DNA of 47,884 bases from Gemmataceae bacterium (lineage in GTDB: Bacteria > Planctomycetota > Planctomycetia > Gemmatales > Gemmataceae). The notes beneath the pieces were generated by a model. That model searched no databases and had not been told where the DNA came from. It was given only the letters and a program-made list of their open reading frames with translations. Each line of letters starts with the position of its first letter. Positions within the stretch are counted from its first letter, which is position 1. The stretch is from assembly GCA_025055795.1 (NCBI GenBank), contig JANWVV010000036.1, positions 1 through 47,884 on the forward strand. Reading direction: 5' to 3'. Made by a program: the position numbers and the translations under genes. Of the stretch, positions 26,972 through 34,305 are shown one piece after another.

Positions 26972-28354
26972 TCATAATGCAGGAGGACCAAAGACTATTT
27001 GGGGACGTGTGTTAGAGGGGTAACGGCGGTGTATCCATCGGTTCCACCGATTGCGCCACCGACAGCGATGAATTATGTTTTTTGCGGCCTTATGCAACCG
27101 TCGGACCAGTTGCTGGCCCGTTTCGTACACAAATCCCCACGCGAAGCCGAAGTGGATGCCGATGAAGGCAAGCGGCACCCGCCACCGCACTGGCCAGGGG
27201 TGCCGATAGGCTACATGAAGGCTGACTAGCCCAAGCAGCAATACATAAGCCAGCAGGGCAAGCAAGACGATCAAAGCAAAAGGGGGCCACAAAGCACTAA
27301 CCAGAACACCAGTGACCAACAGCATAAGACCTAGCGGTGGTATCAGGGCCGGGAAGGTTAAAGCGTGGGGGTGCTTGAAAGCTAATCGGGCCCGGCCGGT
27401 TCCGTAGCGGCACAGTTGCCGAAACAACGCGGCAAAGCTCCGCCGAGGCTCGTAATGCACCCGCAACTGGGGTGCGAAGTAGCAGCGCAGTCCAGCCGCA
27501 TCGACCCGCGTGTTGAATTCCACGTCCTCGCAGGCGTCGAAGGATTCGTCGAACAATCCGACGCGGAAGAACACTTCACGACGGTAAGCGACGGCTGTAT
27601 TCTGAGCGGGAACGAACCGGGGGATCTGTGCAAAGATGTCCGAATCCGGGTTGTGTCCCAGCCAACTACGTCGGGCCAAGGCAACCGCTTGCTGAAACGG
27701 GGTAGCCTCTGGAACCTCCAGGGGTTGCGGTCGTGCTAGACAGTCGGCACCCGTGGCCGTAAACAGATCAGCAACCCGACGCAAATACTGATCATCAGGT
27801 ATGTGACAATGCCCGTCGACGATCAGGATCAGTTCTCCGCGGGAGGCCTTCCAAGCCGCATTACGGCCGGCCGATGACCAACGTCGCGGATTGCACACCA
27901 GTCGCAGTTGAGGATACTCCCGTTGTAAACGCCTAACGATGGCGACTGTTCCGTCTTCAGACATGCCATCGGCTACAATCACTTCGTAGCGTTCGGATGG
28001 GTAATCCTGGGTGAGCAAGGCCCGCAGAGTGCGCTCCAAGTAGCGTTCCTCGTTACGGACCGGAACCAGAACGCTGATGGTTGGTAATAGCTCATGCGAA
28101 CAGTTGGCTTCACAGTTTCCCAAAACAGCAGGCTTATTTGTATCGGAGGGACTTGGTTTCGAGCTAGCGTAGCGAGAGGAAACACAATCGCGGCTCGAAA
28201 CTGCCGGAGCAGAAAACTGGCGTGTCGAAGTCTTTTCCCCAGGACGTTCGGGAAGGGGGGTAACGCAAGGGGTAACCACTGTAGTCGGATAATGTTGATT
28301 CATAGGGTGTATGCTGGCAACAGTTTCCAAAGTGGGCAGAGTGTGACAGACCAT
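26972..28354 (-). CDS. Family 2 glycosyltransferase with C-terminal TM helices
   Basis: A 460-residue membrane-bound GT2, a probable sugar transferase of exopolysaccharide assembly on the cytosolic face. The first 90 residues are polar and low-complexity, so the start may be further in (in-frame ATG at 28303). The GT-A domain has VPVRNEERYLERTL, EVIVADGMSEDGT, the metal-binding DGHCHIP (DxH in place of DxD), and the ED..FN..V acceptor-site motif with CEDVEFNTRVDAAG. Three TM helices follow (about 345-425), then a basic Arg/Trp-rich tail. The shape matches ExoA-like glycosyltransferases. It is the last gene of the exosortase/polysaccharide cluster, 78 bp after the phosphoglycosyl transferase. 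Confidence 0.9.
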   Translation of the reverse strand: MVCHTLPTLETVASIHPMNQHYPTTVVTPCVTPLPERPGEKTSTRQFSAPAVSSRDCVSSRYASSKPSPSDTNKPAVLGNCEANCSHELLPTISVLVPVRNEERYLERTLRALLTQDYPSERYEVIVADGMSEDGTVAIVRRLQREYPQLRLVCNPRRWSSAGRNAAWKASRGELILIVDGHCHIPDDQYLRRVADLFTATGADCLARPQPLEVPEATPFQQAVALARRSWLGHNPDSDIFAQIPRFVPAQNTAVAYRREVFFRVGLFDESFDACEDVEFNTRVDAAGLRCYFAPQLRVHYEPRRSFAALFRQLCRYGTGRARLAFKHPHALTFPALIPPLGLMLLVTGVLVSALWPPFALIVLLALLAYVLLLGLVSLHVAYRHPWPVRWRVPLAFIGIHFGFAWGFVYETGQQLVRRLHKAAKNIIHRCRWRNRWNRWIHRRYPSNTRPQIVFGPPAL

Positions 28355-28432
28355 CCACCCGATGGTCAGACGTCGGCCATCCGCGTCGGAATAACAGATG
28401 CCTAACCGAGTGTGTAATCCAAGCCGTAGGTC

Positions 28433-29170
28433 TCATCCAGTGGGATAACGAGGAGGACGATGGTAGAGGAATCGCAGGCCGAATAATTTGAGCAGGGTAG
28501 CGGCGAGAATGTAGAGATCGAAACGCCAATGGCGGCGGCGGATGTAGAACAAGTCGTAGGCTAATTTGTTTTTGACGCTGCGTAAGCATGAGTCGGGGGG
28601 GAGGTGGATCTGAGCGAAACCGGTGATACCGGGCTTGACTACGTGGCGTCGATCATAACCGACGATCCGTTCCCGCAAGCGTGCGACGATTTCGGGTCGT
28701 TCGGGTCGTGGTCCGATCAGTCGCATGTCTCCTCGGATAACGTTCCACAGTTGGGGTAATTCGTCTAGGTGCAGTTTGCGGAGAACGCGGCCGACGGGTG
28801 TGATGCGTGGATCACCCGGTTGGCACCAGCGGGGGCCGGTGTACAACTCGCAGTTGTGATACATGGTGCGGATTTTGTAGAGGGTGAAGACCCGCCCACC
28901 ACGGCCGACGCGGCTTTGACGGTAAAGCGCCGGCCCTGGGGAGGTCAGGCGTACGATGAGGCAGCACAAGGCCAGCAAGGGGGCAGACACGACGAGCATC
29001 CCGGCAGCCACTAAGGCCTCGCCCAGATCACGAAGACGCTCGGCCAAAGTCGGTGGCGAAACCACCACCGGAACGTAGGCGGTTCGACCCCGGACGGGTG
29101 GATGTGCAGTGGTGCGGGTAGTCGGACGACTTGACCATTTGCTGCTGACTGGTATGAGTGTAGGTGGCAT
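28433..29170 (-). CDS. PglC-like polyprenyl-phosphate phosphoglycosyl transferase
   Basis: A 245-residue initiating sugar transferase that would place the first sugar phosphate on undecaprenyl phosphate. It has only the catalytic bacterial-sugar-transferase domain, like PglC and unlike long WbaP/WcaJ forms. After a polar N-terminus comes one membrane-associated helix (about 52-72), then SPGPALYRQSRVGRGG, FTLYKIRTM, the catalytic Asp-Glu in DELPQLWNVIRGDM, LIGPRPE and KPGITGFAQ. AAGGA ten bases before the ATG supports the start. Its place between EpsI and GT2 genes makes it the likely priming enzyme for the polymer assembled by this cluster. Confidence 0.92.
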   Translation of the reverse strand: MPPTLIPVSSKWSSRPTTRTTAHPPVRGRTAYVPVVVSPPTLAERLRDLGEALVAAGMLVVSAPLLALCCLIVRLTSPGPALYRQSRVGRGGRVFTLYKIRTMYHNCELYTGPRWCQPGDPRITPVGRVLRKLHLDELPQLWNVIRGDMRLIGPRPERPEIVARLRERIVGYDRRHVVKPGITGFAQIHLPPDSCLRSVKNKLAYDLFYIRRRHWRFDLYILAATLLKLFGLRFLYHRPPRYPTG

Positions 29171-29237
29171 AGGGTGTCGATCCTTGACGAAGGTAATGGT
29201 ACGGGCTAGACATCCGTGTCCATGCGTTGGACACCGG

Positions 29238-29897
29238 TCAGGGTTGTGCTAACGCACGAGCGTACTGGGCAAATACAGCACGGGTGAATGATTGCAGTGC
29301 TTCGCTATCTACCAAACGGGAGGTTTCCTCGCCTTCGGGCAAGGGTGAGGCGATGTAAAGTTTGAACAGCACGGGGGCCAGTTGCAGTCGGCGGGCAAAC
29401 TGCCAACGGGGCCGCTCGGGTGCCAACCAACTGCCGTTGTCACTCCAGCTCCAGCGTACCCGCACCCGCTCCTGCTGCGTAGCAGTACGTTTTTCGAAAT
29501 CTGCCACGTAGTATTCAGCCGCTGTACCATCGGGTAGCGTTATGACTTCACGCCGCGGGCCGCGGAGGATGCGGTAACCGCTGGCGGGATAACAGACGTC
29601 TGGAGTATGGGTGGTTACCGCACCTGGTGGGCCGCTGATCAAGGTAACGACAGCCCCGTCGCTGCCTGTGCTGGGCCCATAGTGCCGAGCTGTGGCCCGA
29701 CTCCGCTCGTGGGGGGGCAATTCCTCGGTAGTCAATACAACCGGACGCCAATCGGCAAAGCGGATCTCCAGAGCGTGCAGCCGCTCCACACGTTGGGCCT
29801 GGGGTGTGGCCAGATTCCACCGCTGGCTGCCCCATCCATGTCCTAGTGCTGCCGCTACAATCAGTCCGATCGCTACAATCCAACCACCTGTTTGCAT
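29238..29897 (-). CDS. Exosortase-associated EpsI-family protein
   Basis: A 219-residue protein with one N-terminal TM (about 5-23) and a periplasmic EpsI domain: the family motif HTPDVCYPASGY, then a strand-rich segment ending VRVRWSWSDNG. EpsI proteins accompany exosortases and are needed for polymer or matrix production by an unknown mechanism. The conserved cysteine of the CYPxxG motif is present. AGGAG six bases before ATG 29897 fixes the start; an in-frame ATG at 29966 would add 23 residues with no ribosome-binding site. It lies 111 bp after the Wzc-like gene on the same strand. Confidence 0.85.
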   Translation of the reverse strand: MQTGGWIVAIGLIVAAALGHGWGSQRWNLATPQAQRVERLHALEIRFADWRPVVLTTEELPPHERSRATARHYGPSTGSDGAVVTLISGPPGAVTTHTPDVCYPASGYRILRGPRREVITLPDGTAAEYYVADFEKRTATQQERVRVRWSWSDNGSWLAPERPRWQFARRLQLAPVLFKLYIASPLPEGEETSRLVDSEALQSFTRAVFAQYARALAQP

Positions 29898-30008
29898 CCG
29901 TGCTCCTCTTCCTTGCTCATCGGCTGGTAAGGCGGTTTCGACCCATCGCAAACCTTGCAAAATCATTCGACCATTATCACGCTCTCATCCTACAGCAGCT
30001 AACTTCAG

Positions 30009-32387
30009 TTAACACAGACTCTCCGCTGGGTGTGCACCTACGTAAACGATACCACTGTAAGGGGCCTCCATAGTCTGAATCCGTTCGGCCGTTCGTTGCA
30101 GTAACGGCAAAGTGGTACTCCGATACTGGCAGCAGACCAAAAGCACGTCACAACGTCGTCCCACTTCGATAGCCTCAGCGGCGTCCAACAGGGCGTGATT
30201 GTGAATGATGACACAGTCGTAGCTGGCTTTGAGGCGATGTAGCAGTTGTGACAGGCGTTCGCCAGTGGCCGCGGCACAAACATCCTCACTCCAGGCCCCC
30301 GCCGGGACAAAGTGCAATCCATGCGTCAGGAGCCGGACGGCGGCCACTGCATCCGTCTGTCCCCGCAGCAACTCGCTCACGCCATTGCTGTTGTCCAAGC
30401 CGACGAGGCGGTGAAGTTGAGGTTGACGTAGATCGAAGTCGACTAGCAACGTCCGCACACCCGTCTGGGCGATACTGGCCGCTAATGCCAAAGAGACCAC
30501 TGCTTTGCCGTCGTCTTTCAGGGTGCTGGTCAACGCGACGGTCGTGGCTCCACGTGTTAGCCAGGCCTGAGAGACGTAGGCGCGAAGTTTGTCAATGGCT
30601 TCCACGGCCGCGGTCCGCTCGTGTGAGGCCCGGCCGAAAATCCCCTCAGGTTTACCCGGAATGACCCCTACAACGGGCATAGCTGTAGCCTGACGCACCT
30701 CCTGGACGGAACTGACTCGCTGAGCCAGGCTTTCGACCGCGATGATCCCCAAGGCTACCAGCACAAAGCCGAGCATCCCCGCAAATACTGTACCAATAAT
30801 CTGTTTTTTCACGTCTCTTTGGAGGGGTGTTGAAGCCGATTGGATTACCCGTACTCGCGGAGGCGAATCAAGCTCCAGCCGGGTCAGGTAGTATTGTTGC
30901 ACGAGTCGGCGATAGATGCCGTCGGTGCTATCCAGATCGCTCAGCTCGGGGCGGTAGACCCGGCCCTCCGGGCTGTCCGCGGACTTTTCTGCTAGAGGCA
31001 GATTGACCAGCTGGCGTTCGGTGCGTGCCAGCAGGGCTTTGGCGGTATCGAGTTGTTCTTGCAGTCGCTGGATAGTACGGATCACTTCTTCCATTTCAGC
31101 GGCCACTTTCTGGGCCTCGGCCAAACGCCGGTTCCGCTCCAGCGCATCGGCTTTTTCCTTGCGTAACCTGGCTAGCGCTGCTTCGTGAGCCTCATAGCTA
31201 GCCTTCAATTCCTTCAGTTTGGGCGCCTCCGGATCGGCGGCGGCATTGCGTCGGAATTCGTACTCCCTTAATGCCTGGCGGACCCGCTGAACCTGAGCGA
31301 TTACCTCCGGATCCTTCTCCACTAGTTGCAAGGTTGCATCCGCGACTGGAGCATTTTTAATGGCTTCCATCTTTTCGCGTAACACGGCCAATCGCCGCTG
31401 CGCATGGTTGATTTCAATCGGCAGGCGCTCGACTTCCTGTAAAAGAGCTGTAACTTTACTGACCACGATGCCTGGATTACTACGAATAAGGCGATCCCAG
31501 CCGGCTGGTTCGGCAGGGAGCAAGGCTGAAGCCGGTACCAGGCCTGTTGGTCGGGCCGCCGGGGCAGGGGGGGGCGGTGCAGTGGGGCCCCCACCGGGTG
31601 GCGCTAGCAATCCAGGTCCGGCACCGGGTGCCCCTGCCAATGCGCCGCCGGCTGCTTCCAAAGGTGGCGGGAGCGCAGGACCCTGACCTTCGCCCCGCGC
31701 CGCTACACCTCCCTCGGCAGCTTCCTTGGCTACGCCGGGACGCTCCGCCTTTCGTTCTAGGATGCGACGCAACTCCAGCTGTGCTTCCTCCACCTTACGC
31801 AGAAACAGTTGTTTTTCCTGCACGTCCTTTTGAATCACTTCGGCCATGAACGCTTTCTGAATCGCGTCAACGATGCGACGTGCATCATTAGGTTCCCGGC
31901 TTTTGAAAGCTACACGGACTACTTCCGAGCCGTCTTGCCATTGCACGATCAGTTCTTCGTCCAGGAATTTGATTGGATCCTTCTGATGACGCAGGGTAGG
32001 CAAATCGCGGATCTCACGCAGAGCCGCATTGAGTACAAACTCGGAGCGTAACAGTGCCGCTGTCGTTTTTAAATAGGTGACAAAATCAGTACGGGCTTGA
32101 GCCGGATTATTCTGATTGGCCAAAGCGGTGGGAACCGACGATACTTGCAACAGTGCGTACGACTCATACTTGCTCGCCAGCAGGTGCCAGGCGGCGTAAG
32201 CAGCTACCGATCCCAGCAGGGTACCGCAAAAGAGGATCATCAACCAGTGCAGACGCAGATAATGCAGAACCCGGTAAGGATTGACGGATTCCTCATTCCG
32301 GACCACCCGGCGGACGAAAGACGAGTGCCCGGACGTTGGGGATGGACCGGCCGAGGCGGAAGCCACAACTCCCTGCGGCGTACTCAT
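30009..32387 (-). CDS. Wzz/Wzc-like polysaccharide co-polymerase with degenerate kinase domain
   Basis: A 792-residue inner-membrane protein controlling chain length of the exopolysaccharide. Wzz domain: TM1 about 49-70, a long periplasmic coiled-coil region, TM2 about 515-537. The C-terminal BY-kinase-like domain keeps Walker A' (VDFDLRQP, Asp650 and Asp652) but Walker A reads DDGKAVVS around Lys628 with Ala629 for the Ser/Thr, and Walker B has His729 for the usual Asp (VIIHNHALLDAAEA). The C-terminal tyrosine cluster is missing. So autophosphorylation is probably lost. A Pro/Gly/Ala-rich insert (about 222-295) interrupts the coiled coil. GAGGA eight bases before ATG supports the start. Likely operon with the exosortase upstream, 30 bp away. 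Confidence 0.85.
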   Translation of the reverse strand: MSTPQGVVASASAGPSPTSGHSSFVRRVVRNEESVNPYRVLHYLRLHWLMILFCGTLLGSVAAYAAWHLLASKYESYALLQVSSVPTALANQNNPAQARTDFVTYLKTTAALLRSEFVLNAALREIRDLPTLRHQKDPIKFLDEELIVQWQDGSEVVRVAFKSREPNDARRIVDAIQKAFMAEVIQKDVQEKQLFLRKVEEAQLELRRILERKAERPGVAKEAAEGGVAARGEGQGPALPPPLEAAGGALAGAPGAGPGLLAPPGGGPTAPPPPAPAARPTGLVPASALLPAEPAGWDRLIRSNPGIVVSKVTALLQEVERLPIEINHAQRRLAVLREKMEAIKNAPVADATLQLVEKDPEVIAQVQRVRQALREYEFRRNAAADPEAPKLKELKASYEAHEAALARLRKEKADALERNRRLAEAQKVAAEMEEVIRTIQRLQEQLDTAKALLARTERQLVNLPLAEKSADSPEGRVYRPELSDLDSTDGIYRRLVQQYYLTRLELDSPPRVRVIQSASTPLQRDVKKQIIGTVFAGMLGFVLVALGIIAVESLAQRVSSVQEVRQATAMPVVGVIPGKPEGIFGRASHERTAAVEAIDKLRAYVSQAWLTRGATTVALTSTLKDDGKAVVSLALAASIAQTGVRTLLVDFDLRQPQLHRLVGLDNSNGVSELLRGQTDAVAAVRLLTHGLHFVPAGAWSEDVCAAATGERLSQLLHRLKASYDCVIIHNHALLDAAEAIEVGRRCDVLLVCCQYRSTTLPLLQRTAERIQTMEAPYSGIVYVGAHPAESLC

Positions 32388-32417
32388 AGTGCGATCCTCA
32401 ACACTTGTTGGAGACGC

Positions 32418-33377
32418 TTATTTCACGCATGCTGGTGACGGTTCCAAAGGTGCTATTGTTGTTCCCATTGCGGTAATTGCCGTTGATTGTTGCCATAATG
32501 GTGACTCGGTTGGCTCTTCTACGATCAGACGACGCAGCACCCATAATTCCAAAGCCAGCAGCCCCAAGCCCACAGGCATCATCAGCCAGCCATGGAAATC
32601 ATGTAGAAACTCGACCACCTGTGGGTGGGAAACGTACACATGGCTCAGTCCTGTGGCGGTGATCCGCAGGATGTTGGACACAACGGCGATAGGGACAATC
32701 CCGAGCAAAATCATCAGTTTTTCGAAGCGACTACGCTGTACCAGCAGTGCGGCGCCCACCGAGAAAGCCGCAAAGGTCATCAGCATTTTCAGGCCACTGC
32801 AGGCATCTACGACCCCTAGGCGTACCTCGTCGATCAGGATCACGTAGCCATCTCGGATAGCGGGTTGTCCCAAGGTTTGCAGTAGAAAAGTGCTCCCTAT
32901 GGTGGCGGCCACCTTGAGAGGTTCGCCAACGTTGCGTTCCCACTCATACGGCAGGGGGATCATGAACAGCAGAAAGCCAATGGCTGTAACAGTGCGGCGT
33001 AACAGTGCCCAGCCGCCCACCAGCAGCACGATAGCCATCAGTGACACGAGAAGACTCAGAGCATCCAGTTGGTGGAACAGCAGGCGGCCGGCCACTACTC
33101 GCATCACCCCGGCGCATAACAACAAAACGATAGCGACTATGCTTTGAGGGCGGGATAGCCACGAATCGCCTTGACTTCGCTGACGCCATAACAGATATGC
33201 CGAAAACAACGGTACCAGGGGACCATGGGAATATTGCGGGTCGTGCAGCCATTTGTCCGCGAGAACTTTCAACAATGGCCAATAAGCCCAGACCAGAGTG
33301 AGCAGCAGCCCAGCTATGGGGAGCCAAATCCCCCAGGGTCGTCGAAGTTGCCTTGTTGAAGTTTGCTCGGACGTCAT
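32418..33377 (-). CDS. Exosortase (EpsH/XrtU-like)
   Basis: A 319-residue polytopic protease/transpeptidase of the exosortase family, which cleaves PEP-CTERM-type C-terminal signals after export. About eight TM helices are visible. The catalytic triad is present: Cys193 in VVDACSGLKML, Arg238 in SNILRIT and a histidine in FLHDFHGW (His259 or His262). The HDPQYSHGPLVP loop near 45-56 is also characteristic. In planctomycetes this type is usually called XrtU; that subtype name is from memory. AGGTG sits just upstream of the ATG. It opens the cluster with the Wzc-like, EpsI, PglC-like and GT2 genes. No protein with a PEP-CTERM tail is in the window. Confidence 0.92.
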   Translation of the reverse strand: MTSEQTSTRQLRRPWGIWLPIAGLLLTLVWAYWPLLKVLADKWLHDPQYSHGPLVPLFSAYLLWRQRSQGDSWLSRPQSIVAIVLLLCAGVMRVVAGRLLFHQLDALSLLVSLMAIVLLVGGWALLRRTVTAIGFLLFMIPLPYEWERNVGEPLKVAATIGSTFLLQTLGQPAIRDGYVILIDEVRLGVVDACSGLKMLMTFAAFSVGAALLVQRSRFEKLMILLGIVPIAVVSNILRITATGLSHVYVSHPQVVEFLHDFHGWLMMPVGLGLLALELWVLRRLIVEEPTESPLWQQSTAITAMGTTIAPLEPSPACVK

Positions 33378-33755
33378 CCGTGCACCTGGTCCAGTGTGGT
33401 CTATGTCGTTCCCGCCGATGAGTGGCCTTTGCCCAGCAGGGGGAAATTGGCCTCACTGCTTGGGTATCCCCCACCATCCGGCAGGGGCCACATCCTCGCA
33501 CACACCGCGGAACAAAATCAACCCCAGTTTGTACCCCTTGTAACCGTGCTCCACAGGGAGGTGAATCGGATGTGGCTGGATGACCTGCGAGTTGTCCCAA
33601 TAGCACTGCTGAGGTAGAACCCCGATGCAAAATCCGGCCCTGCAAGTTTCGGCACCACGCGGCACTTCACGGCAAGATTTACTGGAATTGCTTATAGGAT
33701 CAACCAGTTAGGCACGAGCACCAAAGAATGCAGGTGTAATACAATAAAACTGCAG
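33378..33755. other. Upstream region of the exosortase cluster
   Basis: About 380 bp between the exosortase and the tRNA-Leu gene, holding the possible small frame at 33453-33665 and presumably the cluster promoter, which I could not locate with confidence. Confidence 0.4.
33453..33665 (-). CDS. Possible small ORF upstream of the exosortase (70 aa)
   Basis: A GTG-initiated 70-codon frame ending 75 bp before the exosortase start. The second half (HGYKGYKLGLILFRGVCEDV then PAGWWGIPKQ) looks protein-like in composition, but there is no good ribosome-binding site and no family is recognised. It may be a leader gene, a remnant or a chance frame. Confidence 0.2.
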   Translation of the reverse strand: MPRGAETCRAGFCIGVLPQQCYWDNSQVIQPHPIHLPVEHGYKGYKLGLILFRGVCEDVAPAGWWGIPKQ

Positions 33756-33840
33756 TGGGTGAGGCGGGACTCGAACCCGCACGCCCTTTTGGGGCAAGGG
33801 ATTTTAAGTCCCTTGTGTCTTCCTATTCCACCACTCACCC
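33756..33840 (-). tRNA. tRNA-Leu (anticodon TAA)
   Basis: Read on the minus strand, acceptor GGGTGAG (33840-33834) pairs with CTCACCC (33763-33757) with discriminator A at 33756. The anticodon stem AGGGA/TCCCT encloses loop CTTAAAA with anticodon TAA. A long class II variable arm (built on GCCC...GGGC) and the T arm GCGGG-TTCGAGT-CCCGC are clear. Length 85, as expected for leucine. CCA is not encoded. Confidence 0.95.
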
Positions 33841-34305
33841 ACATATAAGACGTGATCGCCTTAAGGACATTTTACTTACTCTGCACACTCGCCGTTATTG
33901 GGGCACCCCGCCTACCCCAATCCCTGGTCGTTTGTAGATTGGCACTAGTTGTTTATGTATTTATGAGCATTCTATTCGCAACCGGGACAGATTGCCATAG
34001 CAACCCGGTTTCATCAAAATGCATTCGCTATGGTATCCACTGATCTGGCGATGTGAGCATCTTCGATGGCCCTATAAAGGCGTAAGCTCAGAGACAGCAC
34101 GAATTCAACGGCAATTTTCTCTCGCAATTGTGGGCGAGAGGCAATAAACTAATATAGGACTGTACTATTAGTAGGTTGCAGGCCCCGCCTGATGCTTACT
34201 CGGTTGCCTGTTCCTTCCGATGTCGCCCCGGCTGGTCGTCGGAAGGGCAACCGACCCGCCCCAATGATTTTCCCTCCTTCTTGGCACTTTGTTGAGGACT
34301 TCGTT
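33841..34305. other. Intergenic region, no gene seen
   Basis: About 465 bp between tRNA-Leu and the PSCyt gene, AT-rich. A small hairpin CTCTCGC (34119-34125) with GCGAGAG (34134-34140) lies about 165 bp before the PSCyt start, not followed by a T-run. No coding frame supported. Confidence 0.45.

Noticed and set aside
32944..33645. A 233-codon minus-strand open frame across the exosortase N-terminus
   Set aside because: It overlaps the first 430 bp of the exosortase in another frame and its content is Arg/Pro/Ser-rich overprint sequence.
34119..34140. Hairpin CTCTCGC/GCGAGAG as a terminator
   Set aside because: Seven base pairs, no T-run, and far from any upstream gene end on the plus strand.
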